Assembly (NCBI GenBank): GCA_027886175.1
Contig: JAJNNQ010000004.1
Coordinates: forward strand, 18,085,501-18,149,500
Reading direction: 5' to 3'
Source of the DNA: Phylloscopus collybita
Taxonomy: Eukaryota; Chordata; Aves; Passeriformes; Phylloscopidae
DNA: 64,000 nt
Part shown: one piece after another, positions 1-25,100 of the stretch
How the letters are laid out: every line of letters begins with the position of its first letter
How positions within the stretch are numbered: the first letter of the stretch is position 1
Made by a program: the position numbers and the translations under genes
The notes under the pieces: generated by a model
Databases searched by the model: none
What the model saw: only the letters and a program-made list of their open reading frames with translations
Told to the model about the DNA's origin: nothing

Positions 1-7577
<7,577 letters not shown>

Positions 7578-7679
7578 CACAACTCCAAATTGTTCTGGCT
7601 CGGCAAGATCGTTGTATTCATCCTTTAATTCAGCTAAGGCATTGAGTTCCTTCTGCTCAGGAAGATTCTTCACCAGGTT
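7578..7679 (-). CDS. DIAPH2: DIAPH2 exon w19, FH2
   Basis: This exon has 34 codons in phase 0: NLVKNLPEQKELNALAELKD, then EYNDLAEPEQFGVV. The acceptor is TGTTTTAG and the donor is GTATGT. The L-x-EPEQF motif is a near-invariant FH2 element at the end of the knob helices. Confidence 0.96.
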
Positions 7680-10864
<3,185 letters not shown>

Positions 10865-10966
10865 ATAAATTTTGTGCAGATTTTCCATCCAAAACTCTTA
10901 ATTCTTTGATCTTCTTCTTTGACTGAGCTGCTTTCTTTTCTTCTGATTCTTCTACAGGCTTTTTGG
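10865..10966 (-). CDS. DIAPH2: DIAPH2 exon w17, FH2 linker
   Basis: This 102-bp exon encodes AKKPVEESEEKKAAQSKKKI, then KELRVLDGKSAQNL and one base of the next serine codon. The acceptor is TTTCCAG and the donor is GTAAGT. It is very rich in Lys and Glu. This is the flexible FH2 linker between lasso and knob and the least conserved part of FH2 in the family. KELRVLD-x-K-x-AQNL marks entry into the knob. It is preceded in the transcript by a 17.5-kb intron, the longest in the window. Confidence 0.94.
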
Positions 10967-13900
10967 CTGGAAAGCAGGTATTTATTAAATTCTATTCATT
11001 ATTACAACTGTTCAATCTTAGCTAACAGCAAGTGCATTAGCAAGCCATAATAATACATCTTTTACAATCAGTTCAAGGCAAAGTGACTGCATTGCCTCAA
11101 CCTACTGTAAAATATCCAAACAAACAAAGAAAATGTCCAAAGTTGAAAGTAGTAAAAATACAACAATGAACAATTTTCTCAAGCACTATCAGATAATATT
11201 TATGTATTTTAACCCATGGAATTTCACTTCAGCTCCAATTCATTGCAAGCATTTTTAAATATACAGGGATTTGCTGTTACCTCGAAGCACATGAGTGCCC
11301 TCTATTGAAACATTAATAATATTTATAAGTTCATCATCCAAAACCAACAAAATAAATCATTCAATATTTATCACACTGAACAAAGGTAAGTTTTCAGTAA
11401 CTATTTACATTGTCAGTGGTAAAGAGCAAAAACTAAAAAAAAACCCCAGTGTATATTTTAAAGCAATCTCTTTCAAATTAGCAAGACTCACTAGCCTTAT
11501 ATTCAGCACTTTAAATTATATGGAAAGAAATGTGGCATTGGAGTACCATGCCACAAAATATAAGCTGATCTTTTGCATAATTTAAAACAGTCAATTTTCA
11601 CTGAATTTTCTTAAGCATTAAGTAAACCCATTAACAAGGATTTATTTCCTTTTAAATATCACATATTTGGCACAGAAGGAATAGAATCTTAATGTGCTTA
11701 ACATTAATTGAACTTAATGAATATTTTAAGTCATTCAAAAGTAACTGAAAAACTAGAAAGTCAAATTAAGATGAAGTTCCAAGCAGACTGAATACAGTTT
11801 TGCTCTCTGTGCACTCTTTTTTGTTGCACTGTAATGAGCCATCATGGGTATTTCCTAAGAAAAAACCCCTTAATTTTTAGTGCGAAGAACAACAAAAAAC
11901 CCCTCCATTTCAGTCTCTAATAAAAAAATAAAAGAATGTAGATAACAGGTATTGTTTCCTTACACCCATTACCACCAGGAAAACACCTGGCATAAAGGAA
12001 TTTTGCTGGGTTTACAGCCCTGAATAATCGGTTTATCTTGGGCATGTTCATGCCAGTGCAAACTGAGCCAGTCCCAGGCACTGCCCTCAGCCCCAGCTAC
12101 CTCTAAAGATCCTAAATCAGAGAAAATTGAACAAAAAAGATGATTCAACAACAAAGCAGCCCTTGCTCCCCCCTTGCCTTCCACTTTCCTTTCCAAGCCT
12201 CCCATGAGCAGCTGGCTTGGTGCTTGTACAAGACCTGAGCTACACATCACCAGATAACCTCAAAATTCCCCCCCAGCACTGACCCCTTAGCTGTAATGAG
12301 CTCCATTTAAAATCCTGAAGTGACACTTCATCCAGTAATCAGGCCGTTCTCACTAATTGTTCTCAATTAAACAAGGAAATAAGACCAGGTGCTCCACAAC
12401 ACAAACAAAAAACCACCCAAGAGTTAAAAACCAGCTGTCCCATGGGGAGGCAACAAGAATTACAAGTTCTGTTCTATCACAGCAGACCCTGCAAAGCCTG
12501 GATTTGTGTCTGCTAAGACAGATGAGAAGAATGATTCAAGATGAGTGACCAATTGCAAACTTGATCAGTTCAAGAGTTAAAGCCTCCAGACCTCCATGGA
12601 TGGAGTCTTTAAAGCACTGAACACCACATGCCTCCCAACCAGGGTACCACACTTGTCTCAGGGGTTGGCAGCACCAAAGGCAAACCTGTGTAAAACACAC
12701 ACCCAGTTCCTTGGCTTGCAAACCGCAGAAGTAACAGAAAAAGAAAACAAGAATAATAAATGTGTTTTTTGTTGCCAAACATCACCACACAGAAAGGAAA
12801 ATTTCTTCCTACAGTGTTAATTCAGGTAAATCAAAAAGAGCAAGTGACAAACACCTCTGTGAGCAAGAGTTCAAGGGCAAAGATGCTACACCAGCCCAAT
12901 GCAAAACAGGCATGAAATTATTCAGCTGCTACAGTATCAAAAAAGGAAACATGGCTTGGGGTTTAAATACATAATATTTTAGAAACAAACATGCAGAGGG
13001 TGAGCTGAGGCAGAATTCACAGTGGTAACTCTGCCTGTACAGGGCATAGAACCAGTTTCCCTTATGACCCCTCCTCATCTGTGTGCAGGTGCACTCCTCT
13101 ATTGGTTGTAAAATCAGGAACTGCATTTAGACCACAGCAGATCACACATTCCAAAGATTCATAACAAACCACAGCTACTCTCACCTACTCAACCCTGAAG
13201 GTCTGCAACACTTCTAGTTGTAGATCATCCATTACATAAACATTAAATGTCTGGGGTAAATTAAATTTTTCCTACTTGAAAACAGCCAGAGAATATGTTC
13301 TTTCCAAAAAGTTCTATCTTTGCACATGAGACTTCAAAGTTCACTTCGTGCCACTTCACAAAAACCAGAGAAACACTAGAACCAGATGCTTATGTGACTG
13401 CTATGAAGTCATCAACACCAATATTACCAAGCCCAAAATCACAGGCAGGAAGAGACACTACTAAAGTTTCTAGATTAAACAGCTCCTAGAATCTCTGCAC
13501 TACTGTTTCAGCCATGCTTGAGATGACATGGAGCATCAGAGCTCTCTCCAAAGCCATGCTGAGCCCCTCTTCTGCCAGAGGCTCTGATCACACAATCCAT
13601 TTCAGCAGTGATTCAACTGTAACACAACCACGGATCATGGAATTTTGAAAAATAATTCAATTAAAAATATACATGATACTTTTCAAAATTTAATACACCA
13701 TTGCTGACCAACCTCCCACCCCCATCAGGTTTTTCTTTCATAAGTGCCTGTTTAAAGATAAGACACTTTTTGGTTTGATGCCACAGAACCAAAGGGAGAG
13801 ATCAAAGAAGGATTTTATAGCAGACAGCACAGGGCAGCTCAGAAAAGCAAGATGAAAAATCAATCTGGAAGGTAAAGCAGCTGTATTACTTCATACAGAC

Positions 13901-16033
13901 CTTGGACTTCAGTGCTGTGATTATTCTTTACAGCACTTTGATAATGGTACTGGCTTACATCTCCATTCAAAATCAGCTTTTTTCCAAACCAACAAGTTTT
14001 ACAGACAGCACTGAGAGACGGTGACTGCCATACACAGGTTTCCATGCCAGAAATGGTCAGTTGAAAACAAAAGGTGAATTTAAAACAAGAGGGGACGCTT
14101 CCTTACTCTCTGAGCACAACTGATGAAGCAATAGAACACTGAAAGGAACGGCTCAGCTCAGGTGTGGAGCAGCGAGTGTGGTCTGAGGAGTGGAACTGCT
14201 GAGCCACTAATGCAGAATTAGCCCACACCAGTTAGACCTGTAGAAGGTTTTGGGTGGGCTTTTTCTTTATCATTTACCTTAGACACAAGAGGGAAAGGAA
14301 AGGAGAGCTACTATGACAAAGCCAAAGGAGAGCATGTGCCAACTTTCACACACACATTCTTTCTGGAGACCAGAAAACACATATGTAAACACCAACACTA
14401 CATAACTTACTTTTTTCTAATTTAGAGCTCTATTAAGTGAGCAATAATACATTTGTTTATCAGTGTTGGAGGGAAAAAGCTGATGCAAGATGCTGCAAGG
14501 CATTGTTTGCTGTTGATCTGACATTTCCCAGCGCATGTGCAGCTCCAGCTGCGCCTTCAGTGAGACCTTCAGATGGGAACGCATCTAATCCCACTGGAAG
14601 TGCCCTGCTTGAAACCCTTCAAACCCAGCCAGGGCATACAAAACCCTAAAGAAAATGTTAGGTAAGTTTAAAACACATTAAGCAAGGCTAATGATAATCA
14701 TGACAAAGAACATACACAAACAGGTTGAAATACTTTCGAGACTTAATTAGGAAAAAATTCTGCCATCAGTACTTTTGTGCCTCTGTAGTAAAAAAATGGA
14801 AGCATACATTATTCTTGAAAATTATCATTTTACACCCATTCATTAATTTAGCTACTGAATAGCACCAGAAGTGGCCATGACCAATTTTTTGAAATATATG
14901 ATTTTATTTAATTATATTGAAGCCTTTAAAGCATTTTATTACGAGCTGAGATGTCCAGTTCATATGAAATTCTCTTCTTTCTTTAAATTATCAATGACTA
15001 ATTTTAATAAAGAATCAACAGCAAAACAGCAAAAACTGTAAATCACTAATACAACGAGGATGAAAATTAAAGGGAGATAGGAACAAGTACACTGAATTAC
15101 AGCGTGAAGAAAGCAGATATTTAGGTGAACTTTAGCCTAACCTTAACCCGTCCCTAAGTCTCTGATTTCTGTCAAATCTGTACACACAGTGAACAAAAAA
15201 CATCCTTATATTGTCTTGGGAAATGAATGAGTAATTTCGTCTTATTTCTATCTGGCAAGTGGTTTTCCAATTGCATTTACCAGTATTTGGCAGCAGAAGT
15301 AAATATACAAAAGAAATTAACTACTTTGTTATTGCCTCTACCTGAGAGAAGAGCTATGACTAGTACAGGAATAATTGAAAAAAAAAAACCAAATCCAAAT
15401 ACAGTTGCAAGGGATGTAAACTACATACATGAGTAGAACTGAACAGCTGAAAGTAGTAATTATATTGAATTTACCCCCCTCCCCCCCTCCAAAAAAAAAA
15501 AACACAAACCTCCTGACTTGATATGACTTAGTAGAAAATGAAATAAAGAGCTAGGAATGTCACCGAAAGATTAGAAAGTAATTTGTAGCACAAAAATTCA
15601 GCAAATTTTGTTGCAACACAATAAAACTTCCTGAAGTCCGGCTAAACTGATCATCTTGGAATGCTACTGATAGTCTTCTACTTCTGTACTATTCCTAGAA
15701 GCACTCAAATATGGAAATAAAAGTTGAATGAAGGGAGACAAGGAAAGTCAAACACAAAGTAGTCTTAAATCTGCACTTGTTCTTTTCCCTCAGCAATACA
15801 TCCACCCCAGGGGTATCCCTCGGTATGCCCACAGCATTCCCAGGCTGCAGTGACCCAGGGAATGGGACAGGGAGCATAGCTGGGGCACAGCCTGACCTTC
15901 CTCCAGCCACCTGCAAAGGCAAAACAGATGAATCATGCCTCCGGCTGTAGGCAGCAGCATGACCTCTGAAAACGTTTGTGTGCTCAAGACAAACTGCACA
16001 AATAGCCTGCGGATCATTAATGAGTGCAGATGT

Positions 16034-16300
16034 ATCCATGGATTCATGGAATTGTTAAAGTTGGAAAAGCCCTTTAAGCTCCTGAAGTCCAACCAGCAGC
16101 CCAGCACCACCACGTTCAGCACTGCATGCTCAAGTGCTGCATCCACGAGTTTTTAAACACCTCCAGGATGCCCATTTCCCTGGGCAGCTTGTGTTAATTC
16201 CTTTCTCTGAAGAAATTTTTCCTGATCTGTACTCCAAACCTCCCCTGGTGCAACCTAAAGCTGTTTCCTCTGCTCCTGTCCCATTACCTGGAAAAGCAGA
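16034..16300 (-). mobile_element. CR1 LINE 3' fragment
   Basis: Reading the plus strand, blocks typical of antisense CR1 occur in the right order: GATTCATGGAATTGTTAAAG, AAGTCCAACCAGCAGCCCAG, AACACCTCCAGGATG, CCCTGGGCAGCTTGTG, GAAGAAATTTTTCCTGAT and AAACCTCCCCTGG. About 265 bp are recognisable. Several small deletions and mismatches suggest an old copy. The right edge is uncertain. Confidence 0.88.
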
Positions 16301-17321
16301 GCCCTGATGCTGGCAGGAAGGAGAAAGCACCAGTGCAAGCTTAACAGAGCAGTGACCAAGGAGGAATTCTCTCCTGCATCCAGTAACACAGAGAATATTC
16401 AGAGGAGAGACTCTGGGAGAGGCCACAGTTGAAGGCACAGACTCTCCTGCATCACAGCAGCCATCCTGCAGAACATGTGCCATGCAATTCATGAACTGAG
16501 ATTAAGGTGCTTTGGCATCCAAATTCACTTACAGTCTTCACTGTGTCATTTAGGCTCTAACTTTGACAACTAGCAAACAGTTTCCCCAAATATCCAGAGA
16601 GAAATGCAAGAGCATCAGCAGATGTCAGCCACGCCTCCTGTCAATTCAGGCAGCAGCTGTGGGATCTCATATTTATTCCCAATGCCACCTGGCATTTTTC
16701 AGTTCACCTAAAATCACTCAGTTACCAATTCCTGAAGCAAAATTAATTAAGCACTCCTGCTGTCACTCTGTCCTTTCTGCAATCAGAAGAGCTCAATATC
16801 TGGTGCAGCAATAAAAGAAGAATTATTACAAAGCAAGCAATTGATCTAAAAGCGAATCTTACACTGAGCTCTCAAAAAAAAATAAAACTAACAGGGAGGA
16901 AAAAAACATGGAACCTCTTGCAATCTTGTATGTTTTTTGCCTAATTAATGTAATCAAGCTGAAGGAAGTAGCATCAACCCAACAAATTATGCTCTGTGGA
17001 AGAATAAAAAAAGATCATAACTTAGTTTTACAAATTAGTTTTGCAAAAAAAAAAAGTAACAGGGGATCTGTATTCCTATTAATTGTTCTTATAATTGATT
17101 GCTATTTATTTGACCGCCACATTTAATGACTACCATTAATTTCACATGAAATATTCCTTGCTCTGTTAAAATTGCCCTGAAATGGTTGTAAATAGTCTAA
17201 TTGTCAATCTCTAGCAAGAACTTGTGTAGCAAAAGTTGTACAGCTAAAGTGGACTTAAGTACCCACTCTGTATTGGGATGGCTTTCAGCTTTCTGTCAAC
17301 AGCATCAAGGAGATGCCTGGG

Positions 17322-17432
17322 CCACAAAAACAAACAAATAAACAAAAAACTCACAACAAAACAAAACAAAAAACAATAACAACAACAAAACAACAAACAA
17401 ACAAAAAAAAAACCACCACAAAAAAAAGAGAC
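17322..17432 (+). repeat. A/C-rich low-complexity tract
   Basis: This tract has about 110 bases of interrupted AAAC, AAC and AACA units with almost no G or T. The same kind of tract recurs 700 bp further on. It may be an expanded A-rich tail of an old insertion, but no flanking element is recognisable. Confidence 0.9.
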
Positions 17433-18132
17433 AACAACTCCTTCCCACACATGCACAAAAAACCCAAAAACGCACCCACACCCAAATTCACAACTGATTT
17501 TGTCCCCTTCTATTTACTGTGAAAAATGTTGTTTTTGCTGTAAGGCAGTAAGCAAATATTAACAATTCATGACACACAAATGGTCACAGAAATCCAGATG
17601 AACATTAGAAATCAAACAACAGCAGGCAAACAAGGATTAAACTGAAAATACCCTCCGTGGGCCTCATTTACTGTGTTGGAGATGTGCTGTAAGAAGCTGG
17701 AATAAAACCCAGCAGCCTTTTCCATGACCTCTTCTCTCCCATTTTCTCCACAAATATTGAAGTGGAAGAAATCCTCAGGACTGTGCACCCCATTTGTGCC
17801 TTTGCCAACATCTCCAAACTTTCCCCTGGAGTACTGGCTCATCCTTGGGGTGTGATGGGCACTGAGGTCTGCACAGCTCCCATATCAGTGCCTGACCAAG
17901 GTTCCTGCACTTAAGAACTCACAGAGGAAGTCCTGCTCTGGGGGAGAGAAGATGTTTGCCTATATTAATAAAACGCTACTCCTAATAGCATTTCTAATTT
18001 AAACAATCACATGGCCCAGTTATATTTTTTCCTCTGACATCAGGCCCACCATCAACACCGAAGTGAGACAGGACAGCTATAATTACTTCCCCGATTCTGA
18101 CATGTTTCTTATCCATAAAAATTTCAAAAGTA

Positions 18133-18240
18133 AAAAAAACACCAAACCAACAAACAAAACAAAACAAACAAACAAACAAAAACAAACAAACAAAAAACAC
18201 CAAAAACACACACACAAAAAACACCACCAAAAAACAAAAC
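18133..18240 (+). repeat. AAAC-type low-complexity tract
   Basis: This is a second A/C-rich tract with runs of CAAACAAACAAA and ACACACAC. It closely resembles the tract at 17322-17432 in composition and orientation. Confidence 0.9.
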
Positions 18241-21200
18241 CATATCAAGTCTCAGGAAAAAAGAAGTCCTTAAACTCCAATAATATTTTACCAACATCCT
18301 AAGAAACTAATTTTCTTTTATTACTATGAGAAGTCTAATAAATAGATATCTTTTAAATTATTTGTTCACCTACTGTTCCCTCTTGATGAAGCCCATAAAA
18401 GGCTCACCTTCACAAACACACTTAAGGGAATCACATTTCCCAGAGGAACTTTCCAAATTATGAAGCTAACATCCCAAGATCCAAAACCCCTTTTATACAG
18501 TCAAGTTAATTAGATATTAGTGTTTAATGGAACACACTAAAATGTTAGTAAAAATGAAGTGACAAATTGATTTCTTCTATCACTGTGATACCTGACATTT
18601 AACAATCCTGACTAAAAATTGAAACAAGTAAAACACAGAAGAGTCCAAACAGATATTTTAGTATTCTCTTCCTTTTAGAGGTATTTCTCTATCATCAAAA
18701 TTATAAGGAAACATGCACGCAAAATACTTAGACATACTGAATTCCAAATTGTTTGACTTTTCAGTGTAATATAGCCCACCCTGGTTATACTCTGCCCTAC
18801 AATCAAACATATAATGTTACATTTTCCACTGACTTGCTACACAAGAAATTTGATTTTGTTCAGTTAAAAGAATTCTATTGTCCTGTTTAGAGTAAAAAAA
18901 AAAAATGAGATTAGCTGGTATTTATTATTATATTAAACCCAGAGAACTCAAAAAGAAGCTTTCATAGGCAACAGGGCCAAAGCAGAACTTCACAAGGTAA
19001 AAGGTTCACATCAAAAATAATCGGGAAATGATCCATCTTAACAGATTCCATTAATTTCAGTAGTAAAAGTCAGTGCCCCTCAGGTTGACTGGTAAGCACA
19101 GCTTTGATAGCTGATCAATAGAAATAGGATAAAACATCGGGAAATTAGTCCTTCATAAACAAATGTTTAAACTGGTTTTGTGGTGATGGTATCAAATAAA
19201 TCTAATGAGTTACATGGAAGCTAAGCAAAGCAGCCCTTTCAACCTAACCACATGTCAACACAAATGTTGAGCAAGGCTCCTGCATCCCCTGGAGCAGAAT
19301 TCCTTGGGTTTAAGCAGCCACATCAGAGGGCAGTGGCTGCTCTGGAAGAGGCTCATGCTGGCACAAAGAAGATGCACTGCCCATTCTCCCCACCACTCCG
19401 ACTAATGATCACTTGAAAAAGTTCACTTCATCCCAACAGTTTCAATATCCTGGGACACTGGAAGGTTTCTAAATGGCATTCTAAACGTCACTCTGAAAAA
19501 CAAACAGCAAGGCAGGCATTTGGTGACAGCCACATGTGTGAGTACCCCTCAGTAAACAGGGTGGAGCCATTAATATTTTTTGGGTGATGGCCAGATCGAT
19601 GTTTTACTGCATCTTCTGTGGATCATGCACATTTTGGGTCTGCCCCTGTGGGCAGCCTTTGAAAACACTGAGAAATAAATATGAATTAGCTATTAATGAG
19701 ACTTTCAATGAGAGAAAAAGGAGGCAGCAAACCAGGATGACTGGAAGCAGCACGGTTAAAATTCTGCAAAACAACACATCTGTTTGAAATACAGAGAAGT
19801 GCAATGGTACAGGTTATAAATGCTGGAAGATCCTAAATTCACTGAAGACAAAACAAAATGAAGACTTTACTAGGTGTAAAGATGTGACCTCCGGCTTAGA
19901 AAAGACGTCAACTGCTGGCAGCTGAGAGGTATTTCTGTTTAATCAATACTGTGTATATTGAGTAGCAGACATTTAATATATATTAACATGTATTTATTCT
20001 TTCGACTGAGCATCTGCTCTCAGTCACCTGCTGAAGATGAAATCCAGGGCTCAGCCAGCCAGAAGTCAGCCTTGGATGTTTGTCTGTGTCACTACATGTT
20101 GGATTCACCTTGGAAAAGCTTTCTTGTGGCCCAAGTATCCCAAAGTGTTCTAAACACACCCAAGGTGCTCAGAGAACACACAGGGAATGATTATCTGCCT
20201 TCAAGACACACAAGATAAATTACTGCCACATGATGCCACAGCATTAGTCTTAGGGGACTGACAGGGTGCTAAATTAAGCTGCTTGCATTGTAGCAGAGTA
20301 AAAATAGTGCAGAACACACAGCTCCCAGTCTCTCACCTTCAGCAGCGTCAGGTTCCACTGCTCACCTCAGCACATTCTGCACAGGAAGGATCCACCAAAC
20401 ATCCTGAACTTAGAAGCTGTGCTCTGCTTACCTTTTCTATTACCAACACAAGTAAATTTTAGCTAAAATGATTCACTAAGAAGGCAGAGTCTCTGGGCTG
20501 ATAATCCAAGTCTTCAATGAAGCAACAAAAACAAGTATCAAAGAAAACCTTGAAATTACTCCACAGGTACTCCTATTCAGAATATGCAACTTAATCAGAG
20601 TTCCACTCTGACTTTTACCATGTGGACTTTTTGCTTTTAGAAAGCCTTTAAGCCACAGCTTTTTCACAGTGGGAAATTATTCTGTGGTAGTGTTCTACAA
20701 TAATTACATTCCCACCTTACAGAAGAGAATAAAGCACTTGAAAGGAAGAAGTTTCAGAGACATTTCAGTTTCTCACGTTGCACAAGACACACAACAGTCA
20801 CACAGTATACAGAGTTGTAATTACAGCTTTACATCCATTTGAGATGATTAATACATAATTCAAAAAGCTGATACTTTTGTTATTATCTGTATTAATGCCT
20901 ATGTACCTAGTATTTTCAATTTCTCAATAATTCAGAAACTTAATAGCATGATTGTTAACTTTCAGTCCTTTAGATAGCTTTTGAATGTCTCCCTCTCCAA
21001 AGAACCTTTATTCATGTGGGTAACAGAACTAGTCCTTGCTCTACTATAAATGGCAGAAATTCTTGCAAAAGCAGATACTCTGTCCAAAGCATCCTGATAC
21101 AGCATTACAGGTGAAGCAGCTATCACTCAGAGAAATGTTCCATGTCAAGAGCAGATGACACATTTTTGGAGGAATTTTCGGTCAGCAATAAGAAAGGAAA

Positions 21201-22024
21201 AACAGTTTTGCACATAAAACATGAAATCCATGGAGAGGGCATCATTTTTCTACAAACACAAAATCACTGCAGGTCAGCACAGTGAGCAACTGGAACCAGG
21301 CCATGAATCAGACACATTTTGTCAGTTTATGCTTTGCAGGAAAAAAAATCCCACCACATTCTATTTCTTTTGATAGAAAGTAGATTTAGAAGGAAGTGGA
21401 AGATGTGCTAACCCGTGGTTCTGCTGAAAGATGCAGGGGACATCTCTTTAATGCAGCCTTGAAATAACTACTTCACAAGTAAGACCATAAATTTTGCTTA
21501 TAACCAAGGCTTTGTTTACAGTGGGGTTTTATTTATTTAAGCAAATACATTGTTACTCCTAGAACTCTGCTGGAAGTTCTCAGGAGAGTGAAATACTGGT
21601 GCATAATCTATTTAATAATCAGAACCAACTACCCTGGTAAGTAGCTGGTCTGCTCTCCATGCTTTCCTCTAGACTTTTTATTCATCCCCTACTTCACTTG
21701 GGTCACAAATTCCCAGCCAATGTTCAGCTGAAGAACCTTCATTAGAATGAGTTTACTTTACCAACACTGACAAAGTTGCCAGAAAACCTACCTACAGCTA
21801 CAAACACATCAGAAGGCAAAAGGAATTGTTTTAAAACCATACTGCACTGAACTACTGAACACAGACCTACAACTGCCAAGCAACTGACCTCCAACTGACC
21901 ATTACGTGTGTTTTATGTACATTTACAGATATCTATTCTTGAACATGAAAGAGAAGCTGCACTTGAGGAAAATTGCCACAGTGGACAATCCTAACAGTTC
22001 ATTGAAGAAATGATTGCTTTCAAA

Positions 22025-22170
22025 TCCATAGAATGATTTCATCATACCATCAGAATGGTTTGGGTTGGAAGGGACCCTAAAGATCATCTTGTTCCACCCC
22101 CTGCCATGGGCAGGAACGCCTTTCACTAGTGTTGTTCAGAGCTCCACCCAACCTGGCCTTGAACATTTCA
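22025..22170 (-). mobile_element. CR1 LINE 3' fragment
   Basis: The plus strand shows CATAGAATGATTTC, AGAATGGTTTGGGTTGGAAG, GACCCTAAAGATCATCTTG and CCTGCCATGGGCAGG. These are textbook antisense CR1 3' sequences, including a remnant of the ATTCTATG tail at the low-coordinate end. The element is 5'-truncated, as is usual for CR1. Confidence 0.93.
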
Positions 22171-25100
22171 CGTTGAGAGAAACCAGATTCATATTAAATA
22201 GATTTCTGGAATATCTAACCTAAATTCCCATGAAAAATGCAGTTGAACACTTGAAGAGGAGTACCTTTTGCAGGTTATTCTTTCTGTTTTGACATTAGAG
22301 AAAGCATTCTTCTCAGTCTAATCTCTTTATTTATTCATACAGATGGGGTTTTATTCTAGGAATATAGATTTCTATTTGTTTAAAAACAAACAAAACCCAT
22401 TGCTTTTTGCAATTCAACACAGATTTTTTTTTCCAATTCAACTTCTGAATTTCTTTTTCATCAAATTCATAGAAAAAACACTCTCTGTAAGAGCATTATA
22501 GATCAAGACTACTTCATGAATGTATTCATATTTCATGCTAATTAGTCTTTGTACACAATCCCTGTCTCTGCAGTGCCAGTACATGTGTCTCTGTCCTCAG
22601 CTCCTCGTTAAATGTGCTGGGCTTTATCTGAGCACTGCATCACTGAGACTCAATCAGACAGTTGGGAATGCAGAGCTGCCTTTCTTCCCCTGCTGGATTT
22701 TAGCAAGCTCATACACACAAAAGCTCCAGCTCCTTAGAAAAATGAGGCATGGAGGAGATACGAAAGGTGCCAACTACTACCAGAGGTATCACACAGTGGG
22801 CCTTCAAATTCCAGATTTCTGGAATTTGTGGGTAATGAACATCTGTCTGTGTGTCACCAGCAGTGATTCTTACACTTCTCTAATGGGAACATCCAATGCC
22901 TTAAAAAACCCACTGAATAATTATAAAGACTGCTGGAAAAAACCCACTGAACCAATTTCCTTTGTGGGAGAAACCCAATGCCTTTGAGAGTTCATCTTCC
23001 CTTGGTTTCTGTTTTTTTTTTATAGTCACAACTGCTCTTCCATCTTTCAAGATATTCATTTTCATATTCTGAGAGTTCAGGTATAACAAATTAATACATG
23101 AATTCTGTAAGCAGCCACCTAGAATATAACACATTGTAACTAAGACAACTCAGTCACAACACTGATATAAATACACAGAAGAGGGTTTTTTTAGACAATA
23201 CATGCCTGTCCCCACTCCAATTCCATTTCAATTCCCCTTAAATTCTTCTGGTGAAGCTTTCTGACAAAATTACTAATTGAAACTTGAAGGAAATCTGAAT
23301 AGCAGAGGCTTTCTTGCTAATATTTTTCAAAATGTTTACAGTGCCAGAGATATCTTAACCAAAAGATGGCCTTGTAGCAGGTACACATGTACTCCAGAGC
23401 CTTTCCAGTCTCGCTTTGCCATGTGGCACTGAAAAGGCAGGTAGATAATCAGTTTGTACCTGCAGAGCTACTCCAGTCATTCCGTAACCAGCAGGATTCC
23501 TTATTTCAGATCCTTGCTCCTCAAATCTCCAGCAGGGAAATCTCCCCTGTTCCACTGATGTTCCCAAAGGGTTTAGCACTGCCAATTAAACTAAAACTGA
23601 AGGAATGGCCTCCACGTTAGAGCATCTGACCTGGATTCAGAACAGACAGAATGCTGATTCTGAAAATGAACTCCATTTCTACAGGAATTGTGTGGAATAC
23701 ATTATGCTGTACCTCCAAGCAATCCATGAATAATGATAGCAGCCTTCAAATAGCCCAGACCTCAAACTATTTCCCACCTGTCTCTTAATCTGAATACAAT
23801 TCAATTCGCACAGAGGCTGTTTGCATTTGATTTTCTGAAGGTGCAATTATTGCAATTCTTTATGTAATGCTGATTAAGATAATGTCCAAACTTCTCCATC
23901 AGAACCCTCTTATGGAACAACACCACTCTGAAAAAATACTAACTGCTGCAAATGTAAAGAAAGCAAGCTTCAAGAATAACAAGCTGGAGACAGGAAAATT
24001 GCCACATATCTGACCCATCCCTCTTGATTTTTCCTCCTTGTGAATCTACCACAAAGCTTTTAAAAGCAGAGTCCTAAGAGAAACAACCAATGTGCCACAG
24101 CCTGAGACCTGAAGGGAAATTCCTGCCTCTGTCCAACCCGAAAGCATGAGCATTCTTAAATTGTTACTTATGTAAGATTTTACAGGAAAAGAAGACAATA
24201 AACAAAAACAGCACAACTGACACTGAGCCTAAGTTCTGAAAATAGTCCAAATAGATTTTATTTTTCAGTTTGGGATCTTCTTCATTCACTGCCACATGAT
24301 GAAAACAACCACAGTTAGTAGATCACACCAACAGGACATGTATTTTACACAGCATATTTTTTCAAAATAAATTATGTTTTCTTAGTGACTCCATATTATG
24401 AACTACCTTTGACATAGAAAATAAGCTATTGAAAGGTGGGTGCATTAAAATTCTGTTTGAAATAAAATATTAAGAATTTATATTTACAATCTTCACCTCC
24501 TAATTGGAACTTCTGCTTTCTTTTAGACCCTTCTGAATACTATGCTCTTATCAGTCCTTTTGTCCCATGATGAATGAAATGGGTCCTGATGCTCTTGAAA
24601 TAAGACTTGGACTCTAAATTAACTCTAAGATAATTTAAGAATTGAAAAAAAATATATAAAATATATCAAAATTCACAGATATAAAATATAAATCTATGCT
24701 AGATAGTAACAATTTCAGGCAGCAGTTTATTTAAACCATGCAAGGCCTTTTTCACTCTTGAGTTTGAGAGTTCACCTACTGGATAAATCCAGTGGAGAAG
24801 AAAAGAAAAGTGAAAAATAGTAAACTAATAACTCACTCCTTCTTTATGGTACTTGAATTTATTCTGTTGCTGAAAAACAACAATTTCAAATACATCTAAA
24901 GATGAAAACAAACCAATCTGCTGCACTTCTGTGCAAAACAAATATGAAGACTGATGACCTAAGTGTGCAATCCAAGGAAATGAAATTCTCCTGCCACACA
25001 GCACTGGGTGACCCTACACTGCAAAGCTGATCCTCCTCTGCTTTGGATTCCCACCCTGCTGCAAAGGAGAGGCTGAGGAGGGAAAGGAATCAAACAAACA

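Noticed and set aside
22520..22987. Plus-strand open frame of 155 codons
   Set aside because: It has no recognisable domain, promoter or splice context and lies in a 17.5-kb intron. It is the kind of chance open frame expected in this much sequence.
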